This document shows positions 17,920 to 26,084 of a stretch of 64,000 bases of DNA, one piece after another. The stretch is taken from the NCBI GenBank assembly GCA_963834405.1, contig CAWIBX010000007.1:310001-374000 (forward strand). The letters run 5' to 3'. The stretch comes from Bog-473 sp963834405 (GTDB taxonomy: Bacteria > Actinomycetota > Acidimicrobiia > Acidimicrobiales > RAAP-2). The position numbers and the translations under genes were made by a program. Below the pieces are notes generated by a model that was not told the DNA's origin, did not search any database, and worked only from the letters and a program-made list of their open reading frames with translations. Positions within the stretch are counted from its first letter, which is position 1. Every line of letters starts with the position of its first letter.

Positions 17920-19320
17920 ATGAGACGAGTGAGATCGAACGTGGTGGCGTGCGCCGTCATGGCTGTCGTGGCGGTCGGGGCGGCCACGCTCGGCCAGGCA
18001 TCGGCGGGAGCAGCGAAGCAGAGCCCTGTCACCCGGGCGGCGCTACCGGCGGGGACGATCAACCACATCCTGGTGATCGACTTGGAGAACGAGAGCTTCT
18101 CGAGCACGTTCGGCCCGAACTCACCAGCGACGTATCTCAACGAAACGCTGCTCCCCGAGGGCGAGCTCCTCGAGAACTACTACGCCACCGGTCACGTGAG
18201 CCTGGACAACTACGTCGCACAGATCTCCGGCCAAGCACCCACCAAGGCGACCGATTCGGACTGCGGCGCACTGACCAGCAGTGGCCTGGTCGGCCAATAC
18301 CTCGATGTGACCCCGGGAACCGACGACCCGAACAACGCCCTCTACCCGGGACAGGTCGACGGCAACGGCTGCGTGTACCCCGCACCCACGGCCACGACCA
18401 GGGGGGCGCCGACGATCGCCAACCAGCTCGACGCCGTCCACCCACCCAACCCGGTCACGCACGTGGCCTCGTGGAGGGAATACGCGGAGAGCATGGGGAA
18501 CGACCCGGCGCGAGACGGTGGGGTCGCCGACGCGGCCGGCGGGACCGACTGTGCGCACCCCACCCTGGGGGACACCGACGACACCGAAACCGCCGAGGCG
18601 GCCGACCAGTACACCACCCGGCACAACCCGTTCATGTACTTCCACTCCATCATCGACAACACCCCCGAGTGCGACGCCAACGTCGTGCCCCTCGGAACGC
18701 TGACCGTCGGTACGCCAGGCACGTTCAACCACACCCAGCTTCCCGACACCTTCTCGGGACATCTCGTCGATGATCTGTCGAAGATCGAGACAACGCCCCT
18801 GTTCGGCTTCGTCACCCCCAACCTCTGCGACGACGGGCACGATGCGACCTGCGCCGGCACGAATGTCGAAGGCGGCAAGACCGGTGGGCTCGTCGGGGCC
18901 GATCTGTGGCTCAAGCACTGGATGCCGCTCATCCTCGCCTCACAGGCCTACAAGACCGGCCAGATGCTCGTCGTCGTGACCTTCGACGAGGGTGGGCTCA
19001 CGGACACGTCCGCCTGCTGCAACGAGCAGCCGGGACCGAACTGGGCGTATCCGGGGTTCAGTCCGCTGCTCGGAACCCCGAGGGGTCCAGCTCCGGGCGG
19101 TGGGAGGATCGGCGCCGTCCTGCTCAACTCCAAGTACATCGAGCCCGGGAGCGTTGACTCCACGGGCAGCTACAACCACTACTCGGCGCTGCGTAGCTAC
19201 GAGGACCTGCTGGGACTGACGAGCGGAGGGGCGGACGGCCTCGGGCACATCGGTTTCGCGGCAGCCCCCGGACTCGCCCCCTTCGGCCCCGACGTCTTCA
19301 ACCGTCCACCCGACCACTGA
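17920..19320 (+). CDS. Secreted phosphoesterase (PF04185, acid phosphatase / phospholipase C family)
   Basis: An exported 466-residue hydrolase. After a Sec signal peptide (cleavage near SAGAA) comes the family motif NHILVIDLENESFSSTFG with metal-binding Glu-Asn. Later come SLDNYVAQISGQAPT, FGFVTPNLCDDGHDATC, VVTFDEGG, and a C-terminal YNHYSALRSYEDLLGL, all typical. ATG 17920 has a GAGGAGG 7 nt upstream and gives a clean signal peptide, so it is preferred over an in-frame start at 17890. A close paralogue lies at 32052-33419. Confidence 0.92.
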   Translation: MRRVRSNVVACAVMAVVAVGAATLGQASAGAAKQSPVTRAALPAGTINHILVIDLENESFSSTFGPNSPATYLNETLLPEGELLENYYATGHVSLDNYVAQISGQAPTKATDSDCGALTSSGLVGQYLDVTPGTDDPNNALYPGQVDGNGCVYPAPTATTRGAPTIANQLDAVHPPNPVTHVASWREYAESMGNDPARDGGVADAAGGTDCAHPTLGDTDDTETAEAADQYTTRHNPFMYFHSIIDNTPECDANVVPLGTLTVGTPGTFNHTQLPDTFSGHLVDDLSKIETTPLFGFVTPNLCDDGHDATCAGTNVEGGKTGGLVGADLWLKHWMPLILASQAYKTGQMLVVVTFDEGGLTDTSACCNEQPGPNWAYPGFSPLLGTPRGPAPGGGRIGAVLLNSKYIEPGSVDSTGSYNHYSALRSYEDLLGLTSGGADGLGHIGFAAAPGLAPFGPDVFNRPPDH

Positions 19321-19337
19321 GGAGGCTCGCGCCAGTC

Positions 19338-19368
19338 ACGGTGGAGCATAGGGGTGCGAGTCCACCGT
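19338..19368 (+). terminator. Inverted repeat after the phosphoesterase
   Basis: ACGGTGGA and TCCACCGT are separated by 15 nt, starting 18 bp after the stop codon. This is a plausible terminator stem with a large loop and no T-tract. Confidence 0.35.
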
Positions 19369-19505
19369 CACCCGCCGGCTCGTGGTCGGGGCCCCGACCT
19401 CGTACGCCTATCAGTGGCGACGTTGCTCCTCAACGCCGACCGCGCCCGTGACGGGCCGGCACCTCGAGCACCACGAAGGGCGGCAAGGGCGGCGGCAAGA
19501 AGTAG
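19360..19505 (+). pseudogene. Remnant of a secreted Ig-like repeat protein, C-terminal end
   Basis: Two pieces of a protein C-terminus are visible in different frames. VGAPTSYAYQWRRCSS (about 19385-19435) resembles the PTSYAYQWxRC segment of actinobacterial Ig-like wall repeats. TSSTTKGGKGGGKK followed by TAG (about 19461-19505) is a basic tail. No start or upstream part exists. It is read as a decayed fragment; the evidence is short and sequence-based only. Confidence 0.4.
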
Positions 19506-19566
19506 CGCGGGCGGCGCGGAACAGGGGCGGCCTCCCGAACGTCCCCGTTCCCGTCACACTCGCTTG

Positions 19567-19755
19567 TTAGACGAACGCCTGCCAGTTGTTGATGGCGTCG
19601 AACGCGTCCTTGGCCAAGCCCTGGGTCGCCTTGACCTGTCCGTACCACGTGGTGCCGCCAACATTCGACTTGCTCGCGGCGTAGGTGAGCATCTGGCTCA
19701 CGGTGAGACTGGTCGTCCAACTGCCTATTGAGATCTGCTGCGACGGCCCGGTTTC
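19567..19755 (-). pseudogene. Remnant of an unidentified secreted protein, C-terminal end
   Basis: About 55 residues read well as protein: QQISIGSWTTSLTVSQMLTY, AASKSNVGGTTWYGQVKATQ, GLAKDAFDAINNWQAFV and a stop. Upstream in the same frame the sequence turns Arg-rich and non-protein-like, and there is no credible start. I take it as the 3' remnant of a lost gene. The family is not recognised. The 19,321-19,929 stretch otherwise holds nothing. Confidence 0.4.
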
Positions 19756-19929
19756 GCCATTCGCTCCCCGCCCGTCAGGCGACCATCTACGACCAGCGCT
19801 TCGACACGTCCGTCCCCTGCGCGCTGGAAGGTGCGCCGAGTCTCGCCGTGTCAACTGGGGTTGTAAACGGGCGTAGTGGAGGACATCATGGCAGGTCACG
19901 GGGCGGACAAGCGATCGTCGGCGAGCCGC

Positions 19930-21051
19930 CTAGAGCTCGATTCCGAGCAGGCGCGCCCCGTCGGCGACCGTCCGGCCGGCCTTCGCCTCCTCGTCGAGCG
20001 CGTGCAGGGCGCGCGGCGTGTCGAGGTCGTCGTCGAGCGCCGAGCGAACCGCCGTCAGCGCCGCCGACTCGTCGCCCCCGGGCGCGCTGCGCCACAGGGC
20101 CAAGCGGGCCGCCGCCGCAGGCATGTCGTCGCCTGTGCGCCAGTCCCAGTCCGAGCGGTAGTGGTGCGCCAGCAACGCGAGCCGGACCGCCATCGGGTCC
20201 CATTCCTTGCACAGGTCGCCGACGAAGACGAGGTTGCCGAGGGACTTGGACATCTTCGTCCCGCCGAGCCCGACCAGCCCGACGTGGAACCAGAGGCGGA
20301 CGAACGGCCGCCCCGTCACAGATTCGGATTGCGCGGTCTCGCATTCGTGGTGCGGGAACACGAGGTCGCGCCCGCCACCGTGGATGTCGATCGTCTCGCC
20401 GAGCTCGCGCAGCACGAGCGCCGAGCACTCGATGTGCCAGCCCGGCCGTCCCGGGCCCCAGCGCGACTCCCAGGCGGGCTCGTCCGGCAGCGACGGCTGC
20501 CACAGCACGAAATCGAGCGGATCGCGCTTGTTGGGGTCCTCGGGATGTCCGCCCTGCTCGGCCGCCAACGTGAGCATCTCCGACCGGCCGAAATGGCTGA
20601 CGCACCCGAACTCGGGGAAGGTGGCGATGCTGAAGTAGACCGACCCGCCCGATTTATAGGCGTGCCCGCTCTCGAGCGCGGCGCCGATCAGGGACAGGAT
20701 CTCGGGGATCGCGGACGTCGCCCGCGGCTCGGAATACACCGGCAGCAGGTTCAGGAGGCTCATCTCGGCATCGAACCGGGCCATCTCCTCGGCCGCCAGA
20801 TCGAGATAGTGGACGCCGAGCTCGCGGGCCTTGCGCAAGATGTCGTCGTCGACGTCGGTCACGTTGCGCACGCAGCGCGTCTGGTGGCCGGCGTCTTGGA
20901 GCCGACGCTGCAGCATGTCGAAGAACACGTAGACCGCGGCATGCCCGAGATGGGCGGCGTCGTAGGGCGTGATGCCGCAGGAATACATAGTGACGAGCGG
21001 GCCCGGCTCGAACTCCACCACCTCGCCCCGTGCCGTGTCGTGGAGCCGCAC
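19930..21051 (-). CDS. mshC: Mycothiol ligase: L-cysteine:1D-myo-inositol 2-amino-2-deoxy-alpha-D-glucopyranoside ligase
   Basis: CysS-like class I ligase that joins cysteine to GlcN-Ins in mycothiol synthesis. The HIGH-type motif is CGITPYDAAHLGHAA (residues about 26-38). CysS would have a YD.PHIGN form, while PYDxxHLGHA is the MshC form. KMSKSLGN is near residue 265 and the zinc-binding GWHIECSA is present. At 373 residues it is shorter than typical MshC (about 410). The start is GTG 21051, 2 bp after the stop of the F420 reductase gene, so both are probably cotranscribed. CysS2 is the alternative but fits less well. Confidence 0.88.
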   Translation of the reverse strand: MRLHDTARGEVVEFEPGPLVTMYSCGITPYDAAHLGHAAVYVFFDMLQRRLQDAGHQTRCVRNVTDVDDDILRKARELGVHYLDLAAEEMARFDAEMSLLNLLPVYSEPRATSAIPEILSLIGAALESGHAYKSGGSVYFSIATFPEFGCVSHFGRSEMLTLAAEQGGHPEDPNKRDPLDFVLWQPSLPDEPAWESRWGPGRPGWHIECSALVLRELGETIDIHGGGRDLVFPHHECETAQSESVTGRPFVRLWFHVGLVGLGGTKMSKSLGNLVFVGDLCKEWDPMAVRLALLAHHYRSDWDWRTGDDMPAAAARLALWRSAPGGDESAALTAVRSALDDDLDTPRALHALDEEAKAGRTVADGARLLGIEL

Positions 21052-21053
21052 AG

Positions 21054-21710
21054 CTAGATGCCGGCCATCCTCAGCGTCGAATGCGCCTTGTACCGGACGT
21101 TGAGGGTGATACAGACCGCTGTGAACGCTTCGATGGCAGAAGCCTGGCTCAAGCTCCCCGCGTCGAGTGGCCGCAGGCCGCGCATGCACTCCACGAGCCC
21201 GACCGTCGCCGCGGTCGCCTCCGGGTGGTCGGAGCACACCAGCACGTCAGCTTCCAACCCCGATTCGAGGTCCTCCATTTCCGAGGCCGGCAGGTGGTGG
21301 AACGCGGCGGCCACGAGCGACTTCGGCAGGGCGGCCTGCAGGGCCGCCGCCATGGAGCCCCGGGGCGGCAGCAGGGCGAGCATCTCGCGGCCCTCCTTCG
21401 CGAGCGCATTGACCATGGAGACGACGACCTTCCCTGCCAGGGGGTCCCGCAGGGCGCGGACGGTCGCCACCGCGCTGTCCCACGGCGTCGCCGCGACGAT
21501 CACGTCCGCCTCGGCGGCCCCGGCGTTCTGGGCACCGGAGATCTCCAGCGCCAGGCCGGGCCAGCGCGCCCGCACCTCCGAGACGACGCCCGCCGCGCGC
21601 CCTGCATCCCGCGATCCGATCGTGACCCGGACGCCCGCCTCGGCCAGCCGGACTGCGACGCCGCGTCCGGCCGGGCCGGTCCCACCGAGAATTCCCACGT
21701 GCACGGCCAC
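21054..21710 (-). CDS. F420H2:NADP+ oxidoreductase (NADPH-dependent F420 reductase)
   Basis: A 218-residue Rossmann protein moving hydride between F420 and NADP. It opens with VGILGGTGPAGRGVAVRL (NADP-binding loop), then IGSRDAGRA, ADVIVAATPWDSAVATVRAL, GKVVVSMVNALAKEG, and the family-typical AAFHHLPASEMED. Length is as expected. It starts at GTG 21710 or GTG 21704. Its presence implies the host makes coenzyme F420. It is divergent from fabI by only 26 bp and abuts mshC. Confidence 0.88.
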   Translation of the reverse strand: MAVHVGILGGTGPAGRGVAVRLAEAGVRVTIGSRDAGRAAGVVSEVRARWPGLALEISGAQNAGAAEADVIVAATPWDSAVATVRALRDPLAGKVVVSMVNALAKEGREMLALLPPRGSMAAALQAALPKSLVAAAFHHLPASEMEDLESGLEADVLVCSDHPEATAATVGLVECMRGLRPLDAGSLSQASAIEAFTAVCITLNVRYKAHSTLRMAGI

Positions 21711-21736
21711 TACCTTCGCATAAGGTCTCGAGCGCA
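21711..21736 (+). promoter_or_regulatory. 26-bp divergent intergenic with candidate leaderless promoter for fabI
   Basis: TAAGGT at 21721-21726 fits an actinobacterial -10 (TANNNT) and lies 10 bp before the GTG start of fabI. No ribosome-binding site is present, so a leaderless transcript is likely. Any promoter of the opposite gene must also overlap coding sequence. Confidence 0.35.
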
Positions 21737-22525
21737 GTGGGACTCCTCGACGGCAAGCGGCTCCTGGTCACCGGCGTCCTCACCGAGGCCTCGCTGGGGT
21801 TCGCCGTGGCCAAGCTGGCCCAGGAGGAGGGGGGCGAGCTCGTGCTCTCGGGCGCCGGGCGGGCCCTCTCGCTGACCCGGCGGACCGCACGGAAGCTTCC
21901 CGCGGAGCCCGAGGTGCTCGAGGTCGACGTCACCTCGCCGGAGCAGCTCGCGGCGGCCGGACAGGCCCTGGCGGCCCGCTGGGACCGTTTGGACGGGCTC
22001 CTGCACGCCATCGGCTTCGCCCCACCCGACTGCCTGGGCAGCGGCATGTTCGCCGCGGACTGGGACGACGTCTCGGTGGCCCTCAACATCTCGGCCTACT
22101 CGCTGAAGGCCCTCGTCGACGCCTGCCTCCCCCTGCTCGAAGCGGCCGGGGCCCAGGGCGGCGCCTCGGTCGTCGGGCTCGACTTCGACGCCACGGTCGC
22201 CTGGCCGGTCTACGACTGGATGGGCGTGGCGAAGGCCGCCCTCGAGTCGCTCTCCCGCTACCTGGCGAAGGAGCTCGGGCCCAAAGGCGTGCGGGTGAAC
22301 CTGGTGGCTGCGGGACCGGTGCGGACCATGGCGGCCAAGTCGATCCCCGGCTTCTCCGCCTTCGAGGACACCTGGTCCGAGCGCGCGCCGCTGGGGTGGG
22401 ACGTGCACGACGGATCGGCGGTGGCGAAGGCCTGCGTCGCCCTCTTCAGCGACCTCTTTCCGATGACCACCGGTGAGATCGTCCACGTCGACGGCGGGGT
22501 CCACGCCGTCGGCGGCTCGGCCTGA
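21737..22525 (+). CDS. fabI: Enoyl-[acyl-carrier-protein] reductase (NADH), InhA-type
   Basis: Last step of fatty acid elongation in the FAS-II cycle. This short-chain dehydrogenase of 262 residues follows the InhA pattern: RLLVTGVLTEASLGFAVAKL (NADH loop), ELVLSGAGR, LHAIGFAPP, and the catalytic Tyr159-x6-Lys166 in YDWMGVAK (InhA Tyr158/Lys165). The tail GEIVHVDGGVHAVGG is typical. The start is GTG 21737 with no Shine-Dalgarno. Confidence 0.94.
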   Translation: MGLLDGKRLLVTGVLTEASLGFAVAKLAQEEGGELVLSGAGRALSLTRRTARKLPAEPEVLEVDVTSPEQLAAAGQALAARWDRLDGLLHAIGFAPPDCLGSGMFAADWDDVSVALNISAYSLKALVDACLPLLEAAGAQGGASVVGLDFDATVAWPVYDWMGVAKAALESLSRYLAKELGPKGVRVNLVAAGPVRTMAAKSIPGFSAFEDTWSERAPLGWDVHDGSAVAKACVALFSDLFPMTTGEIVHVDGGVHAVGGSA

Positions 22526-22558
22526 CGAAGACCGTCCCCGGCGAGGACGTGAGGCGGG

Positions 22559-22882
22559 TCAGGCGGCCGTCGACCTCCGCCGGATCAAGGTGACGACGAT
22601 GAAGGCGAAGGCCAACAACCCGGCCACCGCCACCATTCCCGCGATGACGTCGGCGCCGTTGGCGACGTAGCCGGCCGGCGCGGTCGATCCGCCGGCGGTG
22701 ACGTGGTTGACGAGTTGCGCGCGGACGATGCCGGAGCGGTACCTCGTCGTCGCTCCTGCCACCGTCGCGTCGGCGGCGATCCACAGCAGGACAGCCGTCA
22801 CCGCAAGCCCCATCGTTTCCGCACTCTTCTGAAGCCGCCACACAGTCAAGAGCCTCCCTGGCCAGAGCGTCCGACGTGCCAT
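22559..22882 (-). CDS. Small membrane protein of unknown function
   Basis: 107 residues with two hydrophobic helices (about 25-42 and 78-98) and a basic cytoplasmic end (LIRRRSTAA). The segment between (TTRYRSGIVRAQLVNHV) would be extracytoplasmic. The family is not recognised. ATG 22882 follows AAGGA by 9 nt; an in-frame GTG at 22903 is possible. It is convergent with fabI and lies upstream of the sugar transferase. Confidence 0.65.
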   Translation of the reverse strand: MARRTLWPGRLLTVWRLQKSAETMGLAVTAVLLWIAADATVAGATTRYRSGIVRAQLVNHVTAGGSTAPAGYVANGADVIAGMVAVAGLLAFAFIVVTLIRRRSTAA

Positions 22883-23060
22883 CCCTGCACGTCCTTCTTT
22901 CACCCGTGCTTGAGGAACGACAACGGCACGAGGCTCTTACGCGCGACCTTGGGCTGCAACCCCCATGTGATCCTCGTTCTGTCTCACTGGGTGTCACCAA
23001 GAAAAGCCTCGCGAACGATGAGGAAACTGTCGTGGGCGACGCGGGAAGGTGGCGCGACGG

Positions 23061-24598
23061 TCAGTAGGCGTCGGTCCCCCGCGCCATCGTCCTCGGGGTC
23101 TCGAACATGATCTTGAGGTCCCACCACAGGGACCACGACGTGACGTACAGGTAGTCGAGCTGCACGAGGTCGTTGCGCGAGAGGTCGTTGCGGCCCGAGA
23201 CCTGCCACAGGCCGGTGATGCCAGGACGAACGTCGAAGCGCCGTGAGGCCCAGCCCACGACCTTCGACTCCTTCGGGATGAAGGGGCGGGGGCCGACGAC
23301 CGACATGTCTCCCGTAAAGACGTTGATGAACTGAGGGATCTCGTCGATGCCGGTCCGGCGCAGGAAGGCGCCGAACCGCGTGATGCGCCCACTCTCGTCC
23401 ATCTTGTTGCGGAGCTGGTAGAGGGGCCGGTCCGCGTCCTCGGCCAATGGTACGGCCTCGGGAGCCGGCGCCGACGCCGGGGCGATCGTCATGGAGCGGA
23501 ACTTCGTCACCGTGAACGGCTCGGCGTGGCGGCCGAGACGGACCTGGTGGAAGAACACCGGCCCGGGCGAGCTCAATTTCACCCCGATCGCCACCACCAG
23601 GAGCAGCGGCGAGGTCACAAGCAGGATCGCCGAGCTGATGCCCAGGTCGAAGGCCCGCTTCATGAAGCGGTCCCAGGCACTGAGGTGCGGCTGTGCGATT
23701 TCCAGGAACGGCATTCCGGCCAGGTCGGTGAGGCGGGACCGCCAGCTGATGAGCTCGTGGTAGCGAGGCACCATCGCGATGTGCACGAACTGCTGGAGGT
23801 CCCGGTACGTGTCGAGGGACTCGGCCGAGAACGCGTCGCTGGGTGCGACCAGGATCCTGTGCACATTGAGCTCCCTGCACACGTCCGGTAGGTCCGCCAC
23901 CCGGCCGATCGCACCCACGGCGACCGCCTCGTCGTCCACGACCCGGCCCACCAGGGTCATGGCGGGATCCTGGCGGACGCTCAGCATGATGCGCTCCGTC
24001 GCGATGCCGGTCCCGACGACGAGAACCCGCGTGGTGGTGAGAGTCCGCAAGAAGAAGCGGAGGACGATGCGACCGGCGGTGATCACCCCGATGGTGACGA
24101 CGACGGCGAGGACGAGCTGGGTGGCGATGGGCTCGGGCGTCCCGAACGACGCGTGGAGCGTCGCCCCGATGGCGAGCGCCAGGACACAGCCCGACCCGAC
24201 GCCGAAGGCGAGCTCGCGCATCTCGAGGAACGCGCTCGGTTGCAGCCGGCGGTGGGTGACCCGGTACACGCCACCGAGGGCGAGGGCGATCACGATCGCC
24301 ACGGGAAGAGGGCATCTATCTGGAGGTTGGTCATGAGCTCCGCCGACGAGTTCACGGGCACGGCCGACAGCCGGGTCAGCAGGAGCAAGGCGAGCGGCAG
24401 GGCGATACAGGCGCACACGAAGTCGCAGCAGATCTGGACGAGCGTGAGCTCGCGGTCCGTGATGGTGCGATAGGAGGGTAACGGCAGGCTGGCGGCGGGC
24501 ACCTGAAGGCGATCGGGGATGGCGAAGTTCGAGTCTTCGGCGACGGCGTTGGCCGCAGTGGGCTCTCTGTCGTCCACCTTCGGGTCTGAGACGCTCAT
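23061..24598 (-). pseudogene. Exopolysaccharide-initiating polyprenyl glycosylphosphotransferase, single frameshift
   Basis: A WbaP/CpsE-type enzyme that starts glycan assembly by moving a sugar phosphate to undecaprenyl phosphate. The C-terminal catalytic domain is complete: MKRAFDLGISSAILLVTSPL, TKFRSM, LRRTGIDEIPQFINV, MSVVGPRPFIPKE, RPGITGLWQVSGRND. A CoA-binding-like middle domain (TRVLVVGTGIATER) is also there. The N-terminus starts at ATG 24598 (MSVSDPKVDD) and reads through the first helix to NLQIDALFP at about 24,304, where the frame breaks. VAIVIALALGGVYR continues in the next frame, as if one C were missing in TTCCCGTGG. Both halves look under selection, so a recent mutation or a sequence error is more likely than old decay. 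Confidence 0.85.
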
Positions 24599-24815
24599 CG
24601 CCTGCTCCCGACGCCCGCCCGGGGCGGCGTGAGAATTGGCGTGCCCACCTCCATGCTTAGGCAACAGCCGAGGAACCGCCACCTGTCGGGCGACCTGGGT
24701 CACCTGGTGCAACTTCAAACGAACGTTCGGCGCTCTCCGAGGCGCCGAGCACGCCAGGCATGCCACGCCCGCTTCCGCACGCGAACAGGCTCCGAGGGGT
24801 CAGCCTCGACTCTTG

Positions 24816-25871
24816 CTACCCATTGGCGAGGGCCATCTCCGCCCCGGCGTAGTACACGACGATGGTCCCGTAGGAACCAAGCCAGTCCTCGCCCAAGAAC
24901 CCGGTGACGCCCGCACGAAGCGGCCCCCCGGAATCCACCGATCGCAGCGAGGTCACGGTCTTCGACGTCGACGCCAGCTCCAGGGAGGCCGACTGGAGCA
25001 CGGGCACCGAGTCCGTGCACCCGACGCCGCCGGGAGCGACTCCCATGCCGCTGGGTTGCAGTTTGTAGAACGGCACCACCAAGGACAACAGGGCCGAGAA
25101 GGGCGAGCCCGTGGCGACGACCATCGCCTCCGGGCCCTGGCCTGCGATCGTGGCATTGGTGTAGGGAGTGATCGTCCCGGGTGCGGTCACCAGCGTCAAG
25201 GGTGTGGTGACGACCGGGTTCCCGCTCAGCAGGTGGGGCGGGAAGGGCACCCCGGATCGGCCCCGGACGAAGGTGTGGCTCGAGGGCGCTGCCGTCTCAG
25301 GCCCGTCGAAGCTGAGGGTCCGCCTCGGGAGATCGAGCTTGACGGCGGCAAAACGCCCGAGGACGTCCGATCCCAGTACGCCGTCGACGCCGGTCCCGCT
25401 CCAGTCCGACAGCGAGGTGGACACCATGTCCTGCGCGGCAAGGGCGACCGTGCCGACGTGCAGGGCGGGCACGTGCACGAGGTTGCCGGAGGCCGCGCAC
25501 CCCGACCCGCCGAGGGCCACCCTCCCCGCCCGACCAGGCACGGCCTTGAGACTGAGGCTAGAAGCCAGAGCGGAGCTGATGATGGACCGAGAAGTCCCGG
25601 TGTCCGCCACGAACGGGTACGGGCCCTGGTTCCCGACGCATACCGCGACGGTGACGAGCTTGCCGCCCGATGGCGACGAGACCGTGATGGGCACGGTCAC
25701 CACTGACGCTTGCCCGCCCGGCTGCACGCCGCAGCTCGTCTGTCCGGCCGTGGTCGGTGCGGTGCCCGAGCCCGGGGAGGAACTGCAGCCGGCGAGGATC
25801 ACGCCGGCCGCGAGCACGACCGACACGACCAGCAGGGACGAACTTCGATGCAGCCCGGTCGACCTCGGCAT
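24816..25871 (-). CDS. Lipoprotein with two retropepsin-like lobes (aspartic protease fold)
   Basis: 351 residues. The signal peptide ends in lipobox VILAGCSS, so it is lipid-anchored. Lobe 1 has the active-site motif FVADTGTSRSIIS and the second-half hydrophobic-Gly motif VDGVLGSDVLGRF. Lobe 2 repeats the layout with VVATGSPFSALL and VTGFLGEDWLGSY, but the catalytic Asp is Ala (ATGS). The protein thus looks like a fused pair of retropepsin-type domains with one active Asp. Cys pairs occur in each lobe. It may be an inactive binder or need a partner. ATG 25871 gives a proper signal peptide; an upstream in-frame start at 25922 does not improve it. Confidence 0.8.
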   Translation of the reverse strand: MPRSTGLHRSSSLLVVSVVLAAGVILAGCSSSPGSGTAPTTAGQTSCGVQPGGQASVVTVPITVSSPSGGKLVTVAVCVGNQGPYPFVADTGTSRSIISSALASSLSLKAVPGRAGRVALGGSGCAASGNLVHVPALHVGTVALAAQDMVSTSLSDWSGTGVDGVLGSDVLGRFAAVKLDLPRRTLSFDGPETAAPSSHTFVRGRSGVPFPPHLLSGNPVVTTPLTLVTAPGTITPYTNATIAGQGPEAMVVATGSPFSALLSLVVPFYKLQPSGMGVAPGGVGCTDSVPVLQSASLELASTSKTVTSLRSVDSGGPLRAGVTGFLGEDWLGSYGTIVVYYAGAEMALANG

Positions 25872-26084
25872 CCGCCCGCCCGTCGCCGCCAACGAGTGCC
25901 CTTCCCTCAGCGCCAATCCCACTCCTGGTTCTTCGCCTCCGGAGCCGACCGCCTCCGGTCCGAGGTGGCAACACGCTATCGGGACCGGGTCTTTTCCACC
26001 GTGTTCATGGCGGCCCGGGGGCGAGACGGACCGCCGGCGCCAAGGCCGGGGGTCCGAGACGCTGTCTCTCTTCAGTGACGCTGC

